A DNA stretch of 64,000 nucleotides. Origin: JADGRB01 sp963835825. GTDB taxonomy: Bacteria; Myxococcota_A; Polyangia; Fen-1088. The stretch covers positions 186,001 through 250,000 of the forward strand of contig CAWIGZ010000001.1 in NCBI GenBank assembly GCA_963835825.1, given 5' to 3'. The position numbers and the translations under genes are program-made. This document shows positions 10,734-18,494 of the stretch, in pieces (within the stretch, counting starts at the first letter, position 1; each line of letters begins with the position of its first letter). Under the pieces are notes generated by a model that worked only from the letters and a program-made list of their open reading frames with translations, was not told where the DNA came from and did no database searches.

Positions 10734-11110
10734 TCAGGCGCGCTTGCGCTCCGAGATATCGGCCACGTGGACGAAGAATCCGCGCACGACGTCGGGGACG
10801 TAGTCGGCGAGGCTGTGCCGGGGGGGGCCCCTCCGGGATCGGGGATCTCGCGCTCGAACTGCTGAGGCTGCCCGCGCAGCGTCGCCTCGATGTAGGGCAG
10901 GTTGAGCGGGTAGAGGGGGCCCAGCAGCTCGCTGATGTGCTTGCCGATGAGCGCCTTCGCCGAGATCCCGAACCAGCGCTCGTAAGCGCGGTTGGCGAAC
11001 CGGCACTGGAGCCCGGCGTCCCAGTAGGCCAGCATGGCCGGGATACTGTCGACGACGCTTCGGAGCAGCGCCTCCTCGGGACCGACCGTCTGGAGGTGGC
11101 TCTCGGACAC
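10734..11110 (-). pseudogene. stand-alone PAS domain protein, frameshifted
   Basis: A single PAS domain (LLRSVVDSIPAMLAYWDAGL, CRFANRAYERWFGIS) reads from 11110 in one frame to REIPDPGGAPP. The expected end of the domain (RHSLADYVPDVVRGFFVHVA, then DISERKRA and TGA at 10734) continues in the next frame. The switch falls in an eight-base G run on the plus strand (10820-10827); nine would restore one 125-residue frame. Upstream of the break the start MSESHLQTVG is plausible. Either a natural null or phase-variable allele or a homopolymer miscount in the assembly. An intact version would be a small sensory or adaptor PAS protein without an output domain. Confidence 0.8.
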
Positions 11111-11218
11111 CGACGTACAGTACCCTCTGCAGAGCGACTTTGCTTCGGGAGCGCCCCTGCGCGCGGGGCCGCCCGACCACTTTTCCGGCGGTTCCTGATG
11201 CGGTCTAGTCGCGCGGGC

Positions 11219-11431
11219 TCAGTGGGCCTTCTGCTGCCTGCGGAAGTCGGCAAGGCAGCTGCCGCACAGCTCGAGGCCCGATTCGGTGGCCTCGTCCATC
11301 GTGCGGTAGATGGGCTCGCGGCTCGCGCCGCACAGGGAGGCGGCGGGGGTGACGGTTCTTTCGGCACCGGGAGCGCCAGCCGTTCGGCGGGTGCGCGCTG
11401 CTTTCATTGCGCGGAGGTGGGCCAGCGACAT
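11219..11431 (-). CDS. small Cys-containing protein, 70 aa
   Basis: No family recognised with confidence. A basic N-terminus (MSLAHLRAMKAARTRR) is followed by a CGAS...ELCGSC arrangement with three cysteines near the C-terminus, resembling half of a small zinc-binding knuckle (SLCGAS, LELCGSCLADFRRQQ). The start could also be the Met at residue 9. A longer frame upstream has arginine-rich shadow composition and was not used. It lies just downstream of another small Cys-motif gene in the same direction. Confidence 0.5.
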   Translation of the reverse strand: MSLAHLRAMKAARTRRTAGAPGAERTVTPAASLCGASREPIYRTMDEATESGLELCGSCLADFRRQQKAH

Positions 11432-11499
11432 GCCTTTCAACCTACCCTGAACCGGGCATTCCGCGACAAGTATCGTCCGTCGACCCCAAATGAGGGCGA

Positions 11500-11748
11500 C
11501 TAGAGCGGATCCGGCGTGCCGTCGAGGTAGTTGGGGGCGTCGACGGGACGCTCGATCTTCTGCCGGGAGCGCTCGAGCGACCGCTTGCTCGCGTTGAGCC
11601 GCGCCATGTTCTGGTCCAGCTCGTGCTCGTCGTAGAGGTGCTCGGGAAGGCAAAACCCGTCGCAGAAGCCGCAGTAAACGACGCTGCCGGGCCGTCGATC
11701 ACCTGCTTCCAGGTAGTCACCGTGTAGGTAATGTCGCGTGACGGTCAT
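11500..11748 (-). CDS. small CxxCxxxC protein, 82 aa
   Basis: Function unknown. Residues 25-33 read YCGFCDGFC, a tight cysteine cluster that could hold a metal. It is followed by an acidic/charged helical region (LPEHLYDEHELDQNMARLNA) and a Pro-rich end. The start ATG 11748 gives MTVTRHYLHGDYLEAG. No signal peptide. It sits between phaZ (ends 12000) and the 70-aa Cys protein, reading in the same direction as both. About 250 bases upstream (11749-11999) hold no gene that I can see. Confidence 0.6.
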   Translation of the reverse strand: MTVTRHYLHGDYLEAGDRRPGSVVYCGFCDGFCLPEHLYDEHELDQNMARLNASKRSLERSRQKIERPVDAPNYLDGTPDPL

Positions 11749-11999
11749 TGCTCCAGTGCTTCTTTGATCGACGACGATCGGCCGATCGGAGCGCGAGAGT
11801 AGCAGACCGTCGTCGCGAAGCCACGTCGTGTTCACCAGGCCAGCCAACTGGGTGACGCGGGCATCCCGGCAGAGCTTCGGTCCCACCGCGTCAGGGGCGC
11901 CGGACGAGCCGCCCCGCCAGACTGCCGGCGAGGATGCCCGCCACGGGGCGGCGGCGCACGGAACGACGTCCCGTGGCCGCTCGGGTGGCATGCCGCGCG

Positions 12000-13250
12000 T
12001 CAGGCCGCCTGATCGGCGGTGGCGATGAAGTCGCGCACCTGCGGATAGATCTTCTCGCGCCAGCGCCGGCCGCTGAAGATGCCGTAGTGCCCGGCGCCCA
12101 TGATCGTCAGGTGATGCTTGCGATCGTCGGGAATGCCCAGGCAGAGATCGTGCGCCGCCCGGGTCTGGCCGATGCCCGAGATGTCGTCCAGCTCCCCCTC
12201 GATGGTGAGGAGCGACGAGCGGGTGATGGTCTCGGGGGCGACCCGTTCGCCGGAGACGTGCCACAGCCCGCGCGGGAGCAGGTGCTGCTTGAAGACGACC
12301 CGGATGCAATCGAGGTAGTACTCGGCCGGCATGTCCAGCACGGCGTTGTACTCGTCGTAAAACCGGCGATGCTCCTCGGCGCTGTCGAGGTCGCCTTCGA
12401 CCAGGTGCTGGTAGAAATCCCAGTGCGAGCCGATGTGGCGCACCGGGTTCATGGCCATGAAGCCGGCGTGTTGCAGGAAGCCGGGATAGACCCGCCGGCC
12501 GCGGCCCGGGTACGGATCGGGCACCGGGTGAATGAGGTTGCTCTCGAACCAGCTCATCGAATGCCCGGTGGCGAACTCGTTGACCCGGGTGGGGCTGCGG
12601 CGGGCGTCGATCGAGCCGCCCATCATGATCAGGCTCCGCGGCTGGGGCTCGCCGGCCGCCGCGATCAGCGCGGTGGCGGCCAGCACGGGCACCGCCGGCT
12701 GACAGACGGCGACGACGTGCAGTCGCTCGGCGCCGATGTGGCGGATGAACTCGCGGATGTAGCCGACGTAGTCGTCGAGCGTGAACGGGCCGCGATCGGC
12801 GGTGATGGTGCGCGCGTCGACCCAGTCGGTGACGTAGACCTTGTGGTCGATGAGCAGGGTGCGGACGGTGTCGCGGAGCAGCGTCGCGTGGTGTCCCGAA
12901 AGCGGCGCGACGACCAGCACCGCCGGGTGGCGTTTGAGCTCGGAGACGACGTCGCTCTGATCGCTGTAGCGCTTGAAGCGGAGCAGCCGGCAGCACGGTT
13001 TCGCCAGCGCCGTCTGTTCGACGATCGGAACGCGGGCTCCGCCGACGGTCACCTCATGAATGCCGAACTCCGGCTTTTCGTAGGTCTTGCCCAGCCGGTA
13101 GAGCAGCTCGTAACCGGCGGCGACGTTGCTGGCGCCGGGCAGCTGGGCCAGCCAGCTTCCCGGTTCGGAAAACATTCGGGCGCCGGCCTCGGCCAGCTCG
13201 ACCGCAGGCGCAAACAGCGCGCGGTTGTACTCGTGGAGTCGGTACAGCAC
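12000..13250 (-). CDS. phaZ: intracellular poly(3-hydroxybutyrate) depolymerase
   Basis: Mobilises stored PHA granules by thiolysis or hydrolysis. 416 residues from a GTG start that gives the family's N-terminus LYRLHEYNRALFAP; the frame extends to 13367 but the extra residues are not family-like. The nucleophile elbow is VVAVCQP, the catalytic Cys of R. eutropha PhaZ1-type depolymerases in place of Ser. GSIDARRSPTRVNEFA and the C-terminal IMGAGHYGIFSGRRWR (catalytic His) are also family features. Last gene of the PHA cluster: it follows the 3-hydroxybutyrate dehydrogenase gene after 130 bases, so synthesis and breakdown genes are on one strand. Confidence 0.93.
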   Translation of the reverse strand: MLYRLHEYNRALFAPAVELAEAGARMFSEPGSWLAQLPGASNVAAGYELLYRLGKTYEKPEFGIHEVTVGGARVPIVEQTALAKPCCRLLRFKRYSDQSDVVSELKRHPAVLVVAPLSGHHATLLRDTVRTLLIDHKVYVTDWVDARTITADRGPFTLDDYVGYIREFIRHIGAERLHVVAVCQPAVPVLAATALIAAAGEPQPRSLIMMGGSIDARRSPTRVNEFATGHSMSWFESNLIHPVPDPYPGRGRRVYPGFLQHAGFMAMNPVRHIGSHWDFYQHLVEGDLDSAEEHRRFYDEYNAVLDMPAEYYLDCIRVVFKQHLLPRGLWHVSGERVAPETITRSSLLTIEGELDDISGIGQTRAAHDLCLGIPDDRKHHLTIMGAGHYGIFSGRRWREKIYPQVRDFIATADQAA

Positions 13251-13380
13251 TCGAACATCCGTTCTGCCGCGCAAATGCGACAAACGAATTATAGGCCATT
13301 TCGAAGAACTCCTTTCCAAGATCTGCGGCTCAGCCTTGTCATTGTTGCGCCGGCCGGCGTGCGACAATGGATGAGCTCGC

Positions 13381-14139
13381 CTATTGAGCGGTCCACCCGC
13401 CGTCGATGACGATCGTCTGTCCGGTGATGTTCCGCGCGGCCGGCGAGACGAGGAAGGAGGCGACGCCGGCCAGCTCGTCGATGCTGATGAACACCCCCTT
13501 CGGCATCGGCTTGAGCATGATCTGGGAGATGACCTCCGACTCCGGCATGCCGCGGATGCGGGCCTGATCGGCGATCTGCTGGTCGACCAGCGGCGTCTTG
13601 ACGTAGCTGGGACAGAGCGTGTTGATGGTGATGTCCGTGTTGGCCGTCTCGAGCGCGATGACCTTGGAGAAGCCGACCAGCGCGTGCTTGGCGGCGACGT
13701 AGGCGCTCTTGAAGGGGCTGGCGACGAGCGAGTGGATGCTCCCCATGTTGATGATCCGGCCGAAGCCCCGGGCCCGCATCCCCGGCAGCACCGCGCGGGT
13801 CAGCGTCACGGCGCCGGTGAGCATGACGTGGATGAGGTGCTCCCACCGGGGGAGCGGAAACTCTTCCAGCGGGGCGACGAACTGCAGCCCTGCATTGTTG
13901 ATGAGGACGTCGACCGGGCGCGAGAGAGAGGCCACCGCATCGGTGACGCTTCTCTCCGAGGTCACGTCGAGGGGGACCAGCTCGGCCGAGCCGCCGGCGG
14001 AGCGGATGCGGGAGGCGACCCCTTCGCCGCCCTCCCGGTTCACGTCGCTCACCATGACGTGATGGCCAGCGCGGGCGAGCTCGGTGGCCAGCCCGGCGCC
14101 GATCCCGCTGGCGGCGCCGGTGATGAGCACGCTGTGCAT
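13381..14139 (-). CDS. bdhA: D-3-hydroxybutyrate dehydrogenase (SDR)
   Basis: 252-residue short-chain dehydrogenase interconverting 3-hydroxybutyrate and acetoacetate with NAD(H). The nucleotide-binding motif ITGAASGIGAG is at the N-terminus, LINNAG in the middle and catalytic SAYVAAKH (Tyr/Lys) after IINMGSIHS. Features typical of Bdh rather than a generic SDR are QFVAPLEEFPLPRW, CPSYVKTPLVDQQI and a C-terminal TGQTIVIDGGWTAQ. In the PHA cluster it would act downstream of PhaZ, oxidising released hydroxybutyrate. The gap to the KAS III gene upstream is 9 bases. Confidence 0.9.
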   Translation of the reverse strand: MHSVLITGAASGIGAGLATELARAGHHVMVSDVNREGGEGVASRIRSAGGSAELVPLDVTSERSVTDAVASLSRPVDVLINNAGLQFVAPLEEFPLPRWEHLIHVMLTGAVTLTRAVLPGMRARGFGRIINMGSIHSLVASPFKSAYVAAKHALVGFSKVIALETANTDITINTLCPSYVKTPLVDQQIADQARIRGMPESEVISQIMLKPMPKGVFISIDELAGVASFLVSPAARNITGQTIVIDGGWTAQ

Positions 14140-14148
14140 GATCGCCCC

Positions 14149-15138
14149 TCACCAGTCGAGGAGCGCCGCGCCCCAGGAGAGGCCGCCCCCGAATCCGCAC
14201 AGCATGACCCGCGACCCCGGCACGAGCTTCCCGGCCTCGGAGGCCTTCTGCAACGTCAGCGGGATGCTGGCCGCCGCGGTGTTGCCGTAGGTCTCGACGG
14301 TGGTGACCGTCCGGTCCATCGGGATCTCCAGCGACTGCATGATCGCCTCCAGCATGCGCAGGTTGCTCTGGTGCAGGACGATGAGGTCGAGGTCCGCGGG
14401 CGTCATGGCGTGCTCGGCCAGCAAGGAACGAATCACCCGCGGGACGGTGTCGACGGCGAAGTCCCAGACCTTGGGACCGTTCATCACGAAGGTGTTGAGG
14501 CGCTTCTCCAGCACCTCCGGGCTGATGGGCAGGCGGGTGCCGCCGCCCGGCACCTCGATGTGGCGGCTGCCCCGCCCGTCGCTCCCCAGGTGGAACCGGA
14601 TCCGGCCGTCGCCCTGGTCGGACTGCGACAGGAGCACCGCGCCGGCGCCGTCACCGAAGAAGACGCAGGTTCGCCGGTCGTTCCAGTTCATGATCTTCGA
14701 GAACGCGTCGGTGCCGATCACCAGCGCGTGGCGGTAGCGCTTGGGGGCCGTGAGCATCATGCTCTGCGCGACGTTGAGGGCGAAGACGAAGCCGGCGCAG
14801 ACGGAGTTCACGTCGAACGCGGGGCACTGGCGGTCGGCGACCCCCAGCTTTTCCTGGATCAGGCAGGCGACGGCCGGCTGAGACTGGTCGGGCGTGGCGC
14901 AGGCGACCACGATGAGGTCGACCGCCGACTTCTCGACGCCGGCGTGGGCCAGGCAGCGCCGGGCCGCCTCGCACCCCATGTCGCTGGGGGCCTCCTTGTC
15001 GTCGGACACCCGGCGTTCGATGATGCCCGTCTTGGCGGCGATCCATTCGTGCGAGGTGTCGATTCGCATCGCCAGCTCGTGATTCGTCACCGTCTTCGTC
15101 GGAACGTAGCCCCCGATGCCCGAAATCCGAATGCTCAT
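14149..15138 (-). CDS. 3-oxoacyl-ACP synthase III (KAS III) family protein in PHA operon
   Basis: 329 residues, normal length for FabH-type condensing enzymes. The triad is complete: Cys114 in NSVCAGF, His256 in LHQSNLRM, Asn286 in GNTAAAS. The glycine-rich CGFGGGLSWGA C-terminus is also present. KAS III enzymes condense an acyl-CoA starter with malonyl-ACP or malonyl-CoA. The start ATG overlaps the stop of phaC (ATGA) and has AGGAG upstream, so it is translationally coupled to PHA synthase. Its position between phaC and bdhA, with no thiolase gene in the cluster, suggests it supplies acetoacetyl or another 3-ketoacyl thioester for PhaB. A plain housekeeping FabH is the alternative. Confidence 0.9.
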   Translation of the reverse strand: MSIRISGIGGYVPTKTVTNHELAMRIDTSHEWIAAKTGIIERRVSDDKEAPSDMGCEAARRCLAHAGVEKSAVDLIVVACATPDQSQPAVACLIQEKLGVADRQCPAFDVNSVCAGFVFALNVAQSMMLTAPKRYRHALVIGTDAFSKIMNWNDRRTCVFFGDGAGAVLLSQSDQGDGRIRFHLGSDGRGSRHIEVPGGGTRLPISPEVLEKRLNTFVMNGPKVWDFAVDTVPRVIRSLLAEHAMTPADLDLIVLHQSNLRMLEAIMQSLEIPMDRTVTTVETYGNTAAASIPLTLQKASEAGKLVPGSRVMLCGFGGGLSWGAALLDW

Positions 15139-16289
15139 GGTTGATGCTCCTGCGTGTGTGTCTGCCGCTCGACGTCGCCCCGGAGCGGTGTCGAACGGTC
15201 GCCCAGCCAGCGCGTCGCCGCAGGCCAGAAGGATTGGTGTGCACGGCTGCTGACCACCAGGCCGACGTGTCCGGCGCCGATTTCCATCGATTCGACGTCG
15301 GACGTCCTGACGTGGGGGCGAATTCCTTCCGTCGACGCCGGGACGACCAGGTGATCGTTCTTGGCGGTGAGGAGCAGGAGAGGGCAGGTGATCCGCGCCA
15401 GGTCGACATGACGGCCGCCCAGCGACAGCTCCCCCTTCACCAGCAGGTTGCGCTGGTAAAGACATTTGACGAACTGGCGAAAGGTCTCGCCGGCCACCGG
15501 GATGCCGTCGTTGACCCAGCTTTCGAGCGCGAAGTGGTTGGTCATGCTTCGCGGGTCGTCCATCTGCTCGTAGAACGAGAGGTTCTTTTCGACCAGGTTG
15601 GCGACGGGGTTCATGAAGAGAAAACAGGTCTGGAGAAACCAGGCCGGACAGTTGCCGAAGGTGTCGACCACCGCGTCGACGTCGAAGTGGCGCGGATCGG
15701 TCCAGAGGTTGAGGAGCGCGTCGTGCCCGCAAAAGTCGATGGGGGCCGCCAGGAGGGTGAGCGATCCCACCAACTCGGGCCGGAGCGCCGCGAAGAGCGT
15801 GGTCATGGTCCCGCCCATGCAGTACCCGAGCAGATGCACCCGGTCGGCCGCCTGACGCTCGCGGATCCACTCGACCGCGCGCTGGAGAAAGCCGCAGACG
15901 TAGTGCTCGAGGCCGAGGCCGCGGTCAGCGGCGGTGGGAACGCCCCAGTCGATCAGGTAGACCTCGAAGCCCTGCTTCAAGTACTGCTGCACGACGCTGC
16001 GATCGGGCTGCAGGTCGAGGATGTAGGGGCGATTGACCAGCGCGTAACAGAAGAGCACCGGCTCGCGGTAGGTGGCCGGCGTCTCCCGCCGGTAGTGCAG
16101 CAGCTTGTGGGTCCCCTCCGTGAGGACGACGTCCGCCGGCGTCGTGCCGACCCGCGTCTCACGCGCCTGGCGGAAGACGCGGGGAACGCTCCAGAGACGG
16201 CTCCACAGTCTCCGCTGTTCGGCGAACAACGAAGACCGCCCTTCGTCGGGTGCCGCCGTCGCGGACGTGGCCCCTCCCTTGGTCTCCAC
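15135..16289 (-). CDS. phaC: PHA synthase, short (class III/IV-like) PhaC
   Basis: Polymerises 3-hydroxyacyl-CoA into PHA at the granule surface. 384 residues, short like class III/IV catalytic subunits and lacking the roughly 200-residue N-terminal domain of class I/II. Lipase-like box GYCMGGT with Cys157, Asp312 in LLLLTAKNDHLV and His341 in GAGHVGLV form the expected triad; FEVYLIDWG is another hallmark. The GTG start has GGAGG six bases upstream. Class III/IV enzymes need PhaE or PhaR; no such gene of normal size is adjacent, but three small phasin/PhaE-like ORFs lie upstream in the operon. Its stop overlaps the start of the KAS III gene. Confidence 0.93.
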   Translation of the reverse strand: METKGGATSATAAPDEGRSSLFAEQRRLWSRLWSVPRVFRQARETRVGTTPADVVLTEGTHKLLHYRRETPATYREPVLFCYALVNRPYILDLQPDRSVVQQYLKQGFEVYLIDWGVPTAADRGLGLEHYVCGFLQRAVEWIRERQAADRVHLLGYCMGGTMTTLFAALRPELVGSLTLLAAPIDFCGHDALLNLWTDPRHFDVDAVVDTFGNCPAWFLQTCFLFMNPVANLVEKNLSFYEQMDDPRSMTNHFALESWVNDGIPVAGETFRQFVKCLYQRNLLVKGELSLGGRHVDLARITCPLLLLTAKNDHLVVPASTEGIRPHVRTSDVESMEIGAGHVGLVVSSRAHQSFWPAATRWLGDRSTPLRGDVERQTHTQEHQP

Positions 16290-16331
16290 CTTTGGCCTCC
16301 CGGTCGCCCATGCGTCCCGACGGTTCCGCCG

Positions 16332-17129
16332 CTACATCGCCATTCCGCCGTTGACGTCCAGCACGTGGCCGGTGACGAAGCTGGCCGAAGGCGAGGCGAG
16401 GTAGAGGACGCTGGCCCCGATCTCCATCGGTTCGCCCAGCCTGCCGACCGGCGTGATGTCGAGGACCGACTGCAGCGCCTTGTCGGGCACGCCGTCGAGC
16501 ATGCGCGTCTTGACGAAGCCCGGGGCGATGGCGTTGACGGTGACCCCCTTGCGGGCATATTCCCGGGCCAGCGTCTTGGTCAGCCCGATCAGCCCGGCCT
16601 TGGCGGCGGCGTAGTTCGCCTGACCAAAGTTGCCGATGCGGCCGACGATGCTGGAGATGTTGATGACCCGCCCCCATCCGCGCGCCGCCATCGGCTCGAT
16701 GAAGTTCTGGGTGACCTCGAAGACGCTGTTGAGGTTGGTGTTGATCACCTCGTCCCAGGCCTCGCGGTCCATCCGCCGAAAGAGGCCGTCCCGGGTGACG
16801 CCGGCGTTGTTCACCAGGATGTCGATCGTCTCGAACTCTTGGATCACGCGGGCGCACATCGTCTTCACCGCCCCGCGCGTCCCCACGTCGCAGGCATAGG
16901 CCTCGGCGCGCCGGCCAAGCTCGCGGATCTCGCGGCAGACGCTCCCGGCCGATTCGACCCCGTTCGGGCTCAGGCTGGAGCCGATCGCGACGTCGGCTCC
17001 GGCGGCCGCCAGGGTCAAGGCGCAGGCCCGGCCGATGCCGCGCGAGCCTCCCGTGACGAAGGCCTTCTTTCCCAATACGCTGAAGATCGGGAGCAGGTTC
17101 GAGGGGGTTTCTCGGATTGCGACGGTCAT
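16332..17129 (-). CDS. phaB: acetoacetyl-CoA reductase / FabG-like SDR
   Basis: NADPH-dependent 3-ketoacyl reductase giving (R)-3-hydroxyacyl-CoA for PhaC. 265 residues. The nucleotide-binding motif is VTGGSRGIGRA, then NNAGVTRDGLFRRM, ISSIVGRIGNFGQ and catalytic NYAAAKAG (Tyr/Lys), ending VTGHVLDVNGGMAM. These features do not separate PhaB from FabG; the assignment to PHA synthesis rests on position directly upstream of phaC. The N-terminus (residues 1-20) is longer than in FabG. The ATG start has AGGAG upstream. Confidence 0.88.
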   Translation of the reverse strand: MTVAIRETPSNLLPIFSVLGKKAFVTGGSRGIGRACALTLAAAGADVAIGSSLSPNGVESAGSVCREIRELGRRAEAYACDVGTRGAVKTMCARVIQEFETIDILVNNAGVTRDGLFRRMDREAWDEVINTNLNSVFEVTQNFIEPMAARGWGRVINISSIVGRIGNFGQANYAAAKAGLIGLTKTLAREYARKGVTVNAIAPGFVKTRMLDGVPDKALQSVLDITPVGRLGEPMEIGASVLYLASPSASFVTGHVLDVNGGMAM

Positions 17130-17139
17130 GGAACGTCTC

Positions 17140-17400
17140 CTAGTGAATTCGGAATGGCGACATCAAACGGCTGTGAATGGTCATTGCGCTCAAGTTCATG
17201 CGCATCAATTCGAGGAAGGCGGGCGACCTCAGATACTCGGCGGCCGTCTGTCTGGCCTCCGCCAGCAAACGGCTCCGCAGTCGCTGCGGCGGGCGAAGGC
17301 CGCACATGGTCTCCAGGCAGTCCCACCCGAGCGCGCTGGCGCTTCGCCAGGAGTCGAACCACTGTTCGACATAGGCAGTCGAGGGTCTAGGGTCGGGCAT
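17140..17400 (-). CDS. small ORF in PHA operon, 86 aa
   Basis: No family recognised. The ATG lies inside the end of the phasin gene (14-nt overlap in another frame), and the stop is only 10 bases before the start of phaB, so it is packed into the operon. The product is helical and amphipathic (WFDSWRSASALGWDCLETMC, AEYLRSPAFLELMRMNLSAM), comparable in feel to phasins or PhaE fragments. It could be an extra granule protein or a synthase partner. Its reality rests on spacing and on the tidy start and stop. Confidence 0.58.
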   Translation of the reverse strand: MPDPRPSTAYVEQWFDSWRSASALGWDCLETMCGLRPPQRLRSRLLAEARQTAAEYLRSPAFLELMRMNLSAMTIHSRLMSPFRIH

Positions 17401-17797
17401 CTTGCATGGCTTCGGCCGACCTGGTCGACCAGTTCTTGAAGGCCTCGAACTGCGCTTCCGTCTGGCTCTTGTAGGTGTCGAACAGCTTGCGCCAGAGCTC
17501 TTCGGTCATGCGCCGGTATTCCTCGGGCGACTTGGCCTCCGCGGCGCCGAAGGATTGTTCGATGAGCTGAATCCCCGCGGCGTACGTCGAATCGAGTGAG
17601 GCGCGGTGCTTGTTGAGCAGGTCGAGCCCCAGGGCGAGCCATCGTCGCTGCACGTTCTGGCTTGCCTCGCCGGAGGCGTTCTGGGCCTGGGCGGCGCTCC
17701 CGGTCCAACCATCGGTCCACTGCTTCAACATCTGCTGCTGCATCTGCAGCGACGATTCGGAAACTTTACGGAAACTTTCGAGAATTGGATTGTCCAT
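17387..17797 (-). CDS. phaP: phasin-like granule protein (copy 1)
   Basis: 136 residues, almost entirely helical with no membrane segment. The start MDNPILESFRKVSESSLQMQ follows GGAGGGG. The C-terminal half has the aromatic pattern MTEELWRKLFDTYKSQTEAQ, like PhaE and phasin-family proteins. Expected to coat PHA granules or assist PhaC. It is about 35-40% similar by eye to the next gene upstream (shared FRK-SESxLxMQQ start and LWRKxF core), so the two are paralogues. Longer in-frame extensions upstream lack a ribosome-binding site. Confidence 0.78.
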   Translation of the reverse strand: MDNPILESFRKVSESSLQMQQQMLKQWTDGWTGSAAQAQNASGEASQNVQRRWLALGLDLLNKHRASLDSTYAAGIQLIEQSFGAAEAKSPEEYRRMTEELWRKLFDTYKSQTEAQFEAFKNWSTRSAEAMQDARP

Positions 17798-17869
17798 GGC
17801 CCCTCCGTGTGCGGTGTGCGTGCTCTTCGTTGGCGGGTCGGATGGTAAGTGCAGGAAGTGGGACCGCAA

Positions 17870-18301
17870 TTAGGGAGAATTACCGATTTCCCACGCCTGG
17901 GCGTTCTGGACAATCTCCAGCGACTTTCCCGCAAACGTTTGAACGTCCCGGAACTGGGCCTCCGAGTGGCTCTTCACGCTCTCGAACCACTTGCGCCAGA
18001 GATCCTCGGCCGCGTGGCGATAGTCGTCCGACGACTTCGCTTCCGAGATCTGTGATGACTGGCGGAGGAGAGTGATCGTCGACTTGAACAGGGCGTCGAC
18101 CGATTCGCGCTGCCGCTCCAGGATCTCGGTCGCGAGCGTGAGGTACTTCTTCTGGGCGTTGCGCGCCCAGTCGGGCGACAGGCCGGTCCCCGGCAGCGTC
18201 GTGAAGAACGGCGACGGTGCGCCGGTGTGAAACAGGTCCTGTTGCATCTTCAGCCACGACTCGGACGCCTTGCGAAACGTGTCGAACATCTGGTCGTTCA
18301 T
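17870..18301 (-). CDS. phaP: phasin-like granule protein (copy 2)
   Basis: 143 residues, helical, soluble. The start MNDQMFDTFRKASESWLKMQ is placed at the ATG with GGAGGATCTG upstream. The core AAEDLWRKWFESVKSHSEAQ parallels copy 1. First gene of the PHA cluster; the 193 bases upstream (18302-18494) separate it from the divergent patatin gene and should contain the operon promoter, though I could not fix a convincing -35/-10. One of the two copies might serve as the PhaE/PhaR-like partner of the short PhaC. Confidence 0.78.
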   Translation of the reverse strand: MNDQMFDTFRKASESWLKMQQDLFHTGAPSPFFTTLPGTGLSPDWARNAQKKYLTLATEILERQRESVDALFKSTITLLRQSSQISEAKSSDDYRHAAEDLWRKWFESVKSHSEAQFRDVQTFAGKSLEIVQNAQAWEIGNSP

Positions 18302-18494
18302 CAGATCCTCCGTTGAGTGAATCCCTGGCCACCGAGGAACAGGTCGCAACAATGGCGTCGGTCCTGATGAACGACCAGTAGGGCAATCACCGCTAACGTC
18401 AGTCTTCAGTCGCAATACGGGGCGCCCGCGTTGACAGAGCGAGGGGCGACCCCAGAAGGAGACGGGCCATCCAGCGGCGTACAGAGGAGACCCG

